Of a stretch of 64,000 nt of DNA, positions 1 through 8,938 are shown piece by piece (position 1 is the stretch's first letter; each line of letters begins with the position of its first letter). A program made the translations under genes and the position numbers. The DNA lies in the NCBI RefSeq assembly GCF_039523615.1, contig NZ_BAAAFQ010000006.1, forward strand, positions 1 to 64,000, given 5' to 3'. A model generated the notes under the pieces. It made no database searches. It saw nothing but the letters and a program-made list of their open reading frames with translations, and was not told the origin of the DNA. Source of the DNA: Psychrosphaera haliotis (lineage in GTDB: Bacteria > Pseudomonadota > Gammaproteobacteria > Enterobacterales > Alteromonadaceae).

Positions 1-2870
1 TGGTGCTGCCGTCATTCAAGGTAATGGTAATGACATCGGTGCCCGTTTCACCTTGCGCTAATACTTCCGCATTGGCATTTAAGGAGTAACTCCATACGCC
101 GTTGGCATCCACCGTTAAGTCACCGTATGTACCATTAATGGTGCCCGCGACAAATAATAGTCCAGCATTGTCCGCGTCTGTTGCTGTTAAACTGCCCGAA
201 ATGGTTGGTGTTACATCTTCAATTACAGCCCCTGAACCTACTGAAATTACAGGCGCTTCATCTGCGCCTAGCACATTGACTGTAATGGATGTAGTACTTC
301 CATCGTTCAAGGTAATGGTGAACGTTTCTGTTTGAGTTTCACCGTCTGCTAAACCTTGTGCTGCGGCATTTGGCGTGAACACCCAGTTTCCTGAGGCATC
401 AATACTTAAGTCGCCATAAGTGCCATTTTGAACTTCAGCCACAAACGCCAGAGCAGGGTTATCTACGTCCGATGCCGACAGTTGACCGCTCGCACTACTG
501 TCATCTTCAGATACATTAACTACTGCTGACCCTATAACCGGCGCATCGTCCGTACCAGTCAGGTTGATCTCTACTGTTGTAGTTGAGCCGTCACTTAATG
601 TCACTATAAATGTTTCGGTTTGAGATTCACCATCGGCCAGCGTATCGATGTTATTGCCTGCGGTATAAACCCAATTGCCCGATTCATCAATCGTTAGTGA
701 GCCGTAGGTGCCAGCTTGAGTTTCCGCCACCATAGCAAGGCCAGGGTTATCAACATCACTGAAGGTAATTTGGCCTGCTACTGACGGCGCAGCATCTTCA
801 GTTAGTGCCGCTGTACTGCTGCTAATGACTGGCGCGTCATCGGTACCTGTAAGACTAATTTCTATCGTAGTCGTACTACCGTCATTCAAGATCACAGTGT
901 AAATTTCGGTTACATTCTCTCCGTCGGCTAAACTCTGTGCTCCGGGCCCGGTAGTAAAGGTCCAATTACCGTTTGCATCTATAACAATTTCACCGTAGGC
1001 ACCATTTATGGTGCCTGCAACAAATAATAGTCCAGCATTATCCGTGTCTGTCGCTGTTAATGTGCCAGATGCGGTCGGCGTTACATCTTCAGTCACAGCA
1101 CCTGAGCCTACTGAAATAACGGGCGCCTCATCTGCCCCTAGTACATTTACTGTAATGGATGTAGTACTTCCATCGTTCAAGGTAATGGTGAACGTTTCTG
1201 TTTGAGTTTCACCGTCTGCTAAGCCTTGTGCTGCAGTATTTGGCGTAAATACCCAGTTTCCTGAGGCATCAATACTCAAATCGCCATAAGTCCCATTTTG
1301 AACTTCAGCCACAAACGCCAGAGCAGGATTATCTACATCCGATGCCGACAGTTGACCGCTCGCACTACTGTCATCTTCAGAAACATTAACCACGGCTGAC
1401 CCTATAACCGGCGCATCGTCCGTGCCGGTCAGATTGATCTCTACCGTCGTAGTTGAGCCATCATTTAAAGTTACTGTGAATGTTTCAGTTTGAGATTCAC
1501 CATCGGCAAGCGTATCGATGTTGCTACCTGCGGTATAAACCCAATTACCCGACTCATCAATCGTTAGTGAGCCGTAAGTGCCAGCTTGAGTTTCCGCCAC
1601 CATAGCAAGGCCAGGGTTATCAACATCACTGAAGGTAATTTGGCCGGCTACGGACGGCGCAGCGTCTTCGGTTAGTGCCGCTGTACTGCTGCTAATGACT
1701 GGCGCGTCATCGGTACCTGTAAGACTAATTTCTATCGTAGTCGTACTACCGTCATTCAAAGTCACAGTGTAAGTTTCTGTTATATTCTCTCCGTCGGAAA
1801 GCTCTTCTAACTTATTCCCAGCAGTAAACGTCCAGTTGCCATTTTCATCAATAATTACCTCTCCATAGGTACCAGCAATTGTTTCGTCGACAAATAATAA
1901 TCCAGGGTTATCTGCATCTGATGCTGTCAATGTGCCGGACACAGAAGTAGAGGAGTCCTCTATAATAATTGCAGTACCGACCGAAATAACGGGCGCCTCA
2001 TCTGCCCCTAGTATATTTACTGTAATAGATGTGGTACTTCCATCGTTCAGGGTGATGGTGAACGTCTCGGTTTGAGTTTCACCGTCTGCTAAGTCCTGCG
2101 CTTCAGTATTTGGCGTAAACACCCAGTTTCCTGAAGTGTCAATACTCAAATCGCCATAAGTGCCATTTTGAACTTCAGCGACAAACGCCAGAGCAGGATT
2201 ATCTACGTCCGATGCCGACAGTTGACCGCTCGCACTACTGTCATCTTCAGATACATTAACTACTGCTGACCCTATAACCGGCGCATCGTCCGTACCAGTC
2301 AGGTTGATCTCTACTGTTGTAGTTGAGCCGTCACTTAATGTCACTATAAATGTTTCGGTTTGAGATTCACCATCGGCCAGCGTATCGATGTTATTGCCTG
2401 CGGTATAAACCCAATTGCCCGATTCATCAATCGTTAGTGAGCCGTAAGTGCCAGCTTGAGTTTCCGCCACCATAGCAAGGCCAGGGTTATCAACATCACT
2501 AAAGGTAATTTGACCGGCTACTGACGGCACAGCATCTTCAGTTAGAGCAGCTGCACTGTTGCTGATCTCTGGCGCATCGTCCGTGCCGGTCAGATTGATC
2601 TCTACCGTCGTGGTGGAACCATCACTTAATGTCACTATAAACGTTTCGGTTTGAGATTCACCCTCTGCTAGCGTATCGATGTTGCTGCCTGCGGTATAAA
2701 CCCAATTGCCCGATTCATCAATCGTGAGTGAGCCGTAAGTGCCAGCTTGAGTTTCCGCCACCATAGCAAGGTCAGGGTTATCAACGTCACTAAAGGTAAT
2801 TTGACCGGCTACTGACGGCGTAGAATTTTCGGTTAGAGCGGCACTACTAGCACCAATAGTTGGTGGCGTG
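1..2870 (-). repeat. VCBS repeat array with an 870-bp higher-order period
   Basis: Coding repeats of the adhesin. Three ~97-residue unit types (A, B, C) recur in the same order, giving an 870-bp period: matching segments begin at 301, 1171 and 2041 and at 581, 1451 and 2321. The segments 459-706 and 2199-2446, two periods apart, are identical over 248 nt, more alike than either is to the middle copy, which suggests recombination between units. Confidence 0.9.
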
Positions 2871-3496
2871 TTTTCGTTTTCGTTTTCGTTTTCATTGCCA
2901 GGAACTTGTCCATCGTTTTCTTCGTTTACATCACCTTCATTTATAGGCGCATCATCAACAAGATCATCATTTACTGCAAAGCTATTGGGTAACGCTGAAG
3001 CAGAATCATTTTCGGCAGTTTCAGGCGATCCGCTAATCGCTTCATTTGTTGGTGTTGGGGGCGTAAATATATTATTTGTTTGTAATTCAGTATCAAAACC
3101 GCTTGTTGCAATTGTTTCTTGGTCACTATTGTCAACTATCGTTGCTCCTTGAGAGCCGCCCTGTCCACCTTGCCCTGCAGCAGTGGCTTCAAGTTCCAAA
3201 ACCTCATCATCATTCTCAATAGCAGCTGTGATATCAGCAATCTCTTGGGTTGTTGTTTCATCAAAACTATTTGAGTATTCGATACCTTCAGGATTATCGC
3301 CATCAAAAATAATTTCTTTATTATCTTCCGTTAATATTCGAATAAAAGCATTGTCATCCAACTCTACTGTTGATCCAGCTGGCAAAGACATTGGCATTTC
3401 TAATAATGTTAAATTTCCTTCTGCGTCTTTCAAAAAGACCTGTCCATTTATTTCTAAAACTTGACCCGCTACTGGAATATTTAAATCTTGTGCCAT
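1..3496 (-). CDS. LapA-like giant repeat adhesin (VCBS/cadherin-like repeats), N-terminal part
   Basis: Partial gene, open at the left window edge, so the C-terminal secretion signal is not visible. The start ATG at 3496-3494 follows an AGAGG-type ribosome binding site. Residues 1-75 (MAQDLNIPVAGQVLEINGQV...) look like the retention module of LapA-type biofilm adhesins, which plugs the TolC-like pore and keeps the protein on the cell surface. Residues 105-108 are TAAG, the di-alanine motif cut by LapG-type periplasmic proteases in known LapA proteins. An acidic Asn/Glu linker follows, then about ten VCBS-type beta-sandwich repeats of 96-97 residues (from about 2870 down to 1). The expected role is surface attachment and biofilm formation, with release controlled by c-di-GMP through LapD/LapG; neither partner is in the window. 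Family call is firm, exact adhesin subtype is not. Confidence 0.88.
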   Translation of the reverse strand, partial: MAQDLNIPVAGQVLEINGQVFLKDAEGNLTLLEMPMSLPAGSTVELDDNAFIRILTEDNKEIIFDGDNPEGIEYSNSFDETTTQEIADITAAIENDDEVLELEATAAGQGGQGGSQGATIVDNSDQETIATSGFDTELQTNNIFTPPTPTNEAISGSPETAENDSASALPNSFAVNDDLVDDAPINEGDVNEENDGQVPGNENENENENTPPTIGASSAALTENSTPSVAGQITFSDVDNPDLAMVAETQAGTYGSLTIDESGNWVYTAGSNIDTLAEGESQTETFIVTLSDGSTTTVEINLTGTDDAPEISNSAAALTEDAVPSVAGQITFSDVDNPGLAMVAETQAGTYGSLTIDESGNWVYTAGNNIDTLADGESQTETFIVTLSDGSTTTVEINLTGTDDAPVIGSAVVNVSEDDSSASGQLSASDVDNPALAFVAEVQNGTYGDLSIDTSGNWVFTPNTEAQDLADGETQTETFTITLNDGSTTSITVNILGADEAPVISVGTAIIIEDSSTSVSGTLTASDADNPGLLFVDETIAGTYGEVIIDENGNWTFTAGNKLEELSDGENITETYTVTLNDGSTTTIEISLTGTDDAPVISSSTAALTEDAAPSVAGQITFSDVDNPGLAMVAETQAGTYGSLTIDESGNWVYTAGSNIDTLADGESQTETFTVTLNDGSTTTVEINLTGTDDAPVIGSAVVNVSEDDSSASGQLSASDVDNPALAFVAEVQNGTYGDLSIDASGNWVFTPNTAAQGLADGETQTETFTITLNDGSTTSITVNVLGADEAPVISVGSGAVTEDVTPTASGTLTATDTDNAGLLFVAGTINGAYGEIVIDANGNWTFTTGPGAQSLADGENVTEIYTVILNDGSTTTIEISLTGTDDAPVISSSTAALTEDAAPSVAGQITFSDVDNPGLAMVAETQAGTYGSLTIDESGNWVYTAGNNIDTLADGESQTETFIVTLSDGSTTTVEINLTGTDDAPVIGSAVVNVSEDDSSASGQLSASDVDNPALAFVAEVQNGTYGDLSIDASGNWVFTPNAAAQGLADGETQTETFTITLNDGSTTSITVNVLGADEAPVISVGSGAVIEDVTPTISGSLTATDADNAGLLFVAGTINGTYGDLTVDANGVWSYSLNANAEVLAQGETGTDVITITLNDGST
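2870..2893 (-). repeat. Hexanucleotide repeat (GTTTTC)x4 encoding an Asn-Glu linker
   Basis: Four perfect tandem GTTTTC units on the plus strand, read as alternating Glu-Asn codons in the adhesin between its N-terminal module and the first VCBS repeat. Slippage here would lengthen or shorten the linker without changing frame. Confidence 0.8.
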
Positions 3497-3946
3497 ACAG
3501 ACCTCTGAAAAAGACAAACCACTCTAAGAATAAGCTTAGTTGTGTTACCCCCCCTTTACCCATGAGGTTAATACCCTATTTGCTCAGGAAATTCCCTAGA
3601 CAACACGTAAGAGGAAGACATAGTTATTGTGAGATTTCGACTTGTATATTTAAAATATTTGATAAGGAAGTTAATTGAACTTGATAACAAACAACAAGTT
3701 AGCAGTACTCACGAATTTCAATAACAATTTGGTTTTAAGCTTACTTTTATAAGCCCTCAAAAAGTCTTTTTAGACTATGTTTTTCCGAAAACAAATTACA
3801 TCAATGAAAGTTCTATACATTTCGTTATTTTTTTAGAAAAAGTTGTTACTTTATTTACCTGTACCTTTAAAAAAACGGTAATATAAGTGCCGTAAAATTA
3901 AGCGCTACAAAACAATAATTCCTCTAAAAATCAGGAAAATAATAAG
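3497..3946. other. Divergent intergenic region between adhesin and secreted nuclease
   Basis: About 450 bp without a convincing gene. It must hold the promoters for the leftward adhesin and the rightward nuclease. It is AT-rich with poly-T and poly-A tracts (for example near 3826-3890) and a small hairpin (AGTCT-TTTT-AGACT near 3765-3778). The short reading frames here have no ribosome binding site or recognisable composition. Confidence 0.6.
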
Positions 3947-6900
3947 ATGAAATACCTTAGTTTAACGGTGTTCGCTTGCTTGGTCTCAGCCAATACGCAA
4001 GCTAGCGATATAAATTCCCCGTGCTTTAACTGTCCAGATCTGGATAAGGTAGCTGACTCAGCAACCTACATAGACAGCGACTATTACAGCGACGTTATTA
4101 ACGCTATTAATAGCGGCCAAAGTCAGCAACAAATCAAATCTTTGCTTTCTTCCGCCATTAGCGCCAATCATAAGCGGCTTACCTACTCTGAAGTATGGAG
4201 CGCATTAACCAAAACTGACGAAGACCCATCTAACCCGGATAATGTAATGTTGCTTTATAAAGGCATATCCATTCCAAAATTATCAAACGGCAGCGGTTCG
4301 CAAAGTACCAATCCCGACAATTGGAATAGAGAACATGTTTGGGCCAAGAGCCACGGCTTTCCTTCCTCCTCTTTAGAAGCCTACTCTGACATTCACCACC
4401 TCCGCCCTTCTGACATCTCTATCAATTCCTCCCGCAGCAACCTCGACTTTGACAATAGTGACAACCCTCTTCCTGAAGCACCATCAAACCGTTACGATTC
4501 AAACTCTTTTGAACCTCGTGATGCGGTAAAAGGTGACGTAGCAAGAATGGTGTTGTACATGGATACTCGATATGAAGGCTTTGATTCAACACCAGACTTA
4601 ACGGTTGTTAATCAAATCACCTCTACTGGTGAGCCATTGTTAGGAAAGCTTTGTCGTTTATTAGAATGGCATGAAGCAGATCCAGTTGATGCTTTTGAGG
4701 CAAACCGTAACAACGTTATATACGAGTATCAAGGTAACCGTAACCCGTTTATTGATCACCCAGAGTGGGTTGAGTCGGTATTCCCTAAAGCGGCTTGTGC
4801 GGATGAACCAACTGAGCCGACGGATCCAATTGACCCGGTTGATCCTGAAGAGCCAACGGATCCTGAGGAACCAACAGACCCAGAGACACCAACAACACCA
4901 ACTTCTGCTCCCCTGATTATTTCAGCGGCGTATGATGGTCCTCTATCAGGTGGATTACCAAAAGGTGTTGAGATATTTGTAACTCAAGACATCGCAGACT
5001 TAAGTGTTTGTGGTTTTGGCTCTGCTAATAATGGTGGTGGCTCTGACGGTCAAGAGTTTACTTTCCCTGCGGATAGTGCAACAAAAGGTGAGTTTATTTA
5101 CCTTGCTTCTGAAGCTTCGCAGTTTGAAGCATTTATGGGTTTTGCTCCTGATTACACAGCCGGCGCAGCTAACGTAAATGGTGACGACGCGTTAGAGCTA
5201 TTTTGTAATGGCGAGGTTGTTGACGTATTAGGTGACATCAATACTGATGGCACAGGTCAACCATGGGAATACATGGACGGTTGGGCTGCTCGTAAAGCAA
5301 ACTCAACGGTAAATGGCGGCGTTTATAATGCTGACGAATGGGTATTTAGTGGTAAAAATGCACTTGACGGTGCCACCAGCAATGCCACTGCAGATACAGC
5401 AATTCCAGTACAAACTTTCACTCAATCAGTTTCACTATTTATTACCGGTGCAGTTGATGGTTCATTATCTGGTGGCATTCCAAAAGCCATTGAAATATAT
5501 GTAGGCTCTGACATTGCTGACTTAGGTCAATGTGGTGTTGGCTCTGCTAATAACGGCGGTGGCACTGATGGTGAAGAGTTCACTTTCCCAGCTGGCACGT
5601 CGGCATCAGCAGGCAGCTTCATTTATATTGCATCTGAATCAACGGGTTTCACAACGTTTTTTGGTTTTGCTCCAGACTTCACGTCAGGCGCATTAGCAAT
5701 AAATGGTGATGACGCGGTAGAGCTATTTTGTGATGGCCAAGTAATAGATGTGTTTGGTGACATAAATACTGACGGAACAGGCCAACCATGGGAATACATG
5801 GACGGTTGGGCTTATCGAGTAAACGGTTCAACAGCCAATGAAGGAAGTTTTGACGTAACGAACTGGTTCTTCAGTGGTAAAAATGCATTGGATGGTAGCT
5901 CAGACAATGCAACAGCCAATACGCCATTCCCAATTGCTAGCTACTCAAACGAAGGTGAAGTTGAGCCAGAGCCTGATTTATTAGGTCAGTGTGCCGACGA
6001 AGCAACGTTTATCCATGCTATACAAGGTCCTGACTTTGAATCTCCGCTACTAAACGAAACTCGAGTTATTGAAGGTGTGGTAACCGCTTCTATTCCTGCT
6101 GTTGGTGGCTTTTTTGTTCAAGAACAATTGGCTGACCAAGATGACAACTCATTAACTTCTGAAGGCATTTTTGTTTCTTATGAAGTAGATGGCGAAATGC
6201 CTGCTGTTGGTTCAATAGTACGTGTATTAGGTAGCGTTGTAGAAAGCTATGGTAAAACAACACTGCGAGCTGATAAAGCTGCGTTAGAGTGCGGTACTGA
6301 CATTATTGTTCCAGTAACGGTTTCATTACCATTTGATAGTGCTGAACAACAAGAGTCGCTTGAAGGTATGTACGTTCGTTTTGAACAAGACCTGACGGTA
6401 ACAGACAACTACAATCTTGGCCGTTATGGCGAAGTGACTTTGTCTAGTGAACGCTTATTTGTACCTACTAATTTATACCAGCCTGGTACAGATGAAGTTG
6501 CTAACTTAACCGCTCAAAACAAACTAAACAAAATACTATTGGATGACGCCGTAAATGGTTCTAACCCTGAAGTTGTTAAGTATCCTGCTGGCGGTTTATC
6601 AGCTGATAATACGTTACGTTCAGGTGATAAAGTAAACGCACTTGAAGGCGTAATCGACTACAGCTTTGGCAGCTTTAGAGTATTACCAACTGTTGAGCCT
6701 ACTTTTATCCATGAAAATCTTCGTGAAGCTGAACCTACACTAGAGTCTGGCAACCTAAGAATTGCTAGCTTTAACGTTTTAAATTACTTTAATGGTGATG
6801 GTTTAGGTGAAGGGTTCCCAACTAGCCGTGGTGCAGACTCTGCTGAAGAATTTGACCGTCAACGCGATAAAGTATTAAACGCGATTACGACAATGGATGC

Positions 6901-8053
6901 AGATATCATTGGTCTTCTTGAAGTTGAAAACGATGACTACAGCGAAACCAGTGCTATTCAAGATATTGTAAATGGCTTAAATGCGATTGCACCAGCTAAC
7001 AAGCACTATGCTTTTGTTAATCCTGGCATTGACCAATTAGGTACTGACCAAATCAAAGTAGCATTAATTTATAATGATTTAGCTGTAACTGAAGTTGGTA
7101 CAGCAGCAACGCTAACAGGCTTCCCATTTGAATATCATAATCGCCCTCCTTTAGCTCAATCTTTTGAAAGCATTGAAACTGGTGATGCACTTACTGTTGC
7201 TATCAACCACTTCCGCTCAAAAGGCTGCTCAAGCAGCGGTGGCGTTGAAAATGAAGATAAAGGCGATGGCCAAGGTTGTTACAACTTGCGTCGTGTTCAA
7301 GCTGCCGAAGCAGTAACAGCTTGGTTAGCAACGAACCCTACTGGCGTTGAAGACGAAGACAAGCTAATTATTGGTGACTTAAACGCATATACAAAAGAAG
7401 ATCCAATTACGACAATTGTTAACGCAGGTTACACAAACTTAATTGAATCTTTAAAGGGTGCAGGTACGTATTCTTATACTTACCAAGGTGAATCTGGCAC
7501 CATTGACCACGCTTTAGCAAGTGAGTCATTAACTGCCAAAGTGGTTGATATTGCTGAATGGCACATCAATACGGACGAGCCTAAAGTTTTAGACTACAAC
7601 GTTGAATATAAGAGCGAAGATCAATTAGTAACATTCTACGATACTGATGCGTTCCGAGCTTCTGACCATGACCCTGTTGTTATAGAGCTTAATACTGAAT
7701 CTGCCTTTATCACAAAAACTAAAGTTATTGATGATATCGACAAGTTTAAGCGCTGGTTCTGGTGGTTCTGGTATCAACCGCAAAACGTATTTAGAGTTAA
7801 TGTTCCTGAAGAAACCACTTTATTAAAAGTTTCTTTGTCCGGTGGTTACGGAAACGCAGATTTATACTTACGTGAAGGTAAAAAAGCCAACAAACGTCAC
7901 TTCGACTGTCGCTCCAACAGTGCCGGAAATAATGAAGTTTGTGAAATTGAAATACCGAAATCTGGGAATTGGTATATCAGTGTGAAGGGCCGTAACTATT
8001 ATGATACGACCATGACCATTGAAACAACTATGCCAGCTAATGCAGCGCAATGA
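3947..8053 (+). CDS. Secreted dual nuclease: endonuclease I domain plus ExeM/NucH-type domain
   Basis: 1368 residues with a Sec signal peptide (MKYLSLTVFACLVSANTQAS). Residues about 25-285 are an endonuclease I (EndA/NucM) domain with NWNREHVW at 126-132, DIHHLRPSD near 148-156 and NSSRS near 160. A Thr/Pro/Glu linker leads to two tandem lamin-tail-like domains (about 322-490 and 496-665). An OB-fold-like region follows, then an endonuclease/exonuclease/phosphatase domain (about 935-1245) with SFNVLNYF, LLEVEND, IGDLNAY, TIDHAL and the catalytic SDHDPVV near 1238. The C-terminus (about 1275-1360) resembles a pre-peptidase C-terminal (PPC) domain rather than a GlyGly-CTERM anchor. Likely degrades extracellular DNA for phosphate and nucleosides or remodels biofilm. 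Each nuclease module appears catalytically intact. Confidence 0.9.
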   Translation: MKYLSLTVFACLVSANTQASDINSPCFNCPDLDKVADSATYIDSDYYSDVINAINSGQSQQQIKSLLSSAISANHKRLTYSEVWSALTKTDEDPSNPDNVMLLYKGISIPKLSNGSGSQSTNPDNWNREHVWAKSHGFPSSSLEAYSDIHHLRPSDISINSSRSNLDFDNSDNPLPEAPSNRYDSNSFEPRDAVKGDVARMVLYMDTRYEGFDSTPDLTVVNQITSTGEPLLGKLCRLLEWHEADPVDAFEANRNNVIYEYQGNRNPFIDHPEWVESVFPKAACADEPTEPTDPIDPVDPEEPTDPEEPTDPETPTTPTSAPLIISAAYDGPLSGGLPKGVEIFVTQDIADLSVCGFGSANNGGGSDGQEFTFPADSATKGEFIYLASEASQFEAFMGFAPDYTAGAANVNGDDALELFCNGEVVDVLGDINTDGTGQPWEYMDGWAARKANSTVNGGVYNADEWVFSGKNALDGATSNATADTAIPVQTFTQSVSLFITGAVDGSLSGGIPKAIEIYVGSDIADLGQCGVGSANNGGGTDGEEFTFPAGTSASAGSFIYIASESTGFTTFFGFAPDFTSGALAINGDDAVELFCDGQVIDVFGDINTDGTGQPWEYMDGWAYRVNGSTANEGSFDVTNWFFSGKNALDGSSDNATANTPFPIASYSNEGEVEPEPDLLGQCADEATFIHAIQGPDFESPLLNETRVIEGVVTASIPAVGGFFVQEQLADQDDNSLTSEGIFVSYEVDGEMPAVGSIVRVLGSVVESYGKTTLRADKAALECGTDIIVPVTVSLPFDSAEQQESLEGMYVRFEQDLTVTDNYNLGRYGEVTLSSERLFVPTNLYQPGTDEVANLTAQNKLNKILLDDAVNGSNPEVVKYPAGGLSADNTLRSGDKVNALEGVIDYSFGSFRVLPTVEPTFIHENLREAEPTLESGNLRIASFNVLNYFNGDGLGEGFPTSRGADSAEEFDRQRDKVLNAITTMDADIIGLLEVENDDYSETSAIQDIVNGLNAIAPANKHYAFVNPGIDQLGTDQIKVALIYNDLAVTEVGTAATLTGFPFEYHNRPPLAQSFESIETGDALTVAINHFRSKGCSSSGGVENEDKGDGQGCYNLRRVQAAEAVTAWLATNPTGVEDEDKLIIGDLNAYTKEDPITTIVNAGYTNLIESLKGAGTYSYTYQGESGTIDHALASESLTAKVVDIAEWHINTDEPKVLDYNVEYKSEDQLVTFYDTDAFRASDHDPVVIELNTESAFITKTKVIDDIDKFKRWFWWFWYQPQNVFRVNVPEETTLLKVSLSGGYGNADLYLREGKKANKRHFDCRSNSAGNNEVCEIEIPKSGNWYISVKGRNYYDTTMTIETTMPANAAQ
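4911..5940 (+). repeat. Tandem duplication of a lamin-tail-like domain
   Basis: Two copies offset by about 522 bp (near 4911-5420 and 5433-5940) inside the secreted nuclease. Both encode the same landmarks: LSGG-PK, SANNGGG-DG-EFTFPA, NGDDA-ELFC and DINTDGTGQPWEYMDGWA. Confidence 0.85.
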
Positions 8054-8110
8054 TTAAACTAAGTTAAGAAATAACTGAACTTTAATTAATTAAGCTTTAA
8101 TTAATTGTAA

Positions 8111-8146
8111 GGCCGTTAGAAGCTCTGTTTCTAGCGGCTTTTTTTA
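8111..8146 (+). terminator. Rho-independent terminator after the nuclease
   Basis: Stem GCCGTTAGAA / TTCTAGCGGC with one G-U-type pair, followed by a run of T. It lies between convergent genes and touches the end of the minus-strand hydroxylase gene. Confidence 0.85.
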
Positions 8147-8824
8147 TACCTGTGAAAACTGACGTATGAGATTGTGGTATACGTTATGGAGCTGATCTAA
8201 GTGCTCGCGGCTCGTATTGCCCTCTTTGATTAGATCTTGAATGGTTTGATCTAACTTAAACAAAGATTGCCGAGTTGTTACGTCACCGACCATGCTTTGC
8301 ATCCAGGTAATAACTGCAATACGTTGCCCTTTAGTTACGGCCGTCACTTTATGCAAACTGCTCGACGGGTATACCACAACATAACCTGCTGGCAGCTTAA
8401 CCTGTTGCTCGCCAAACTCTGTTTGAATAATAAGTTCACCGCCTTCGTATTCATCTGGCTCACTTAAAAATAAAGTCATGGATACGTCACTACGTAATAC
8501 ATCGTTGCTATTAGGCAAACGCATTATGGCCGCATCAACGTGATAACCGTATTCCTCAGATTCTGAATAGCGATTAAAACACGGAGGAAATATTTTTTGA
8601 GGCAATGCCGCCGACACCACTTTAGGCGCTGAGCCAATTCGACCCAATAACTCGTTAGCTAAGTCTTTTATTATGGGATCGTTAGGGTTCGCTTGATTGT
8701 TCTTTTTGACAGATGAAGCCATACCCATAGCGGTTTTATCACCATTTTCCCACTCGGCCTTTAAAAGTGCCTCACGTACAATTTTAACTTCATCGCTAGT
8801 AAGAAGCTGATCAATAACAACCAT
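8144..8824 (-). CDS. piuC: PKHD-type Fe(II)/2-oxoglutarate hydroxylase (PiuC/YbiX family)
   Basis: 226 residues, the usual length of the PiuC/YbiX family. The metal-binding facial triad is visible as H-x-D in YGYHVDAAIM and the distal His in SSLHKV, followed by the 2-oxoglutarate-binding Arg in KGQRIAV. Family members are linked to iron uptake, often sitting beside a catecholate siderophore receptor, as here. The substrate is not established. It lies 114 bp downstream of the receptor gene on the same strand, with a terminator hairpin between, so it may be expressed partly by read-through or from its own promoter. Confidence 0.9.
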   Translation of the reverse strand: MVVIDQLLTSDEVKIVREALLKAEWENGDKTAMGMASSVKKNNQANPNDPIIKDLANELLGRIGSAPKVVSAALPQKIFPPCFNRYSESEEYGYHVDAAIMRLPNSNDVLRSDVSMTLFLSEPDEYEGGELIIQTEFGEQQVKLPAGYVVVYPSSSLHKVTAVTKGQRIAVITWMQSMVGDVTTRQSLFKLDQTIQDLIKEGNTSREHLDQLHNVYHNLIRQFSQV

Positions 8825-8871
8825 ATAAACCTCAATATTAAAAACTTTGTTATTTTATGTAATATAAACGA

Positions 8872-8917
8872 AAAAATGCCTACCTGTTATCTCCCAATAA
8901 CAAGTAAGCATTTTTAG
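8872..8917 (-). terminator. Terminator hairpin between receptor and piuC
   Basis: Near-perfect inverted repeat: GCCTACCTGTTAT and ATAACAAGTAAGC on the plus strand, two mismatch/wobble positions, with T-runs on either side. On the minus strand it falls after the receptor stop and before piuC, so it would terminate or attenuate the receptor transcript. Confidence 0.75.
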
Positions 8918-8938
8918 TAGTAATGTTTGTAGCGAATT

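Noticed and set aside
1..2870. Regularly spaced repeats that could look like a CRISPR array
   Set aside because: They are in-frame coding VCBS repeats with degenerate copies and no unique spacers.
3370..3678. Open frame of 102 codons overlapping the adhesin start
   Set aside because: It is antisense to the retention module, lacks a ribosome binding site and has no recognisable composition.
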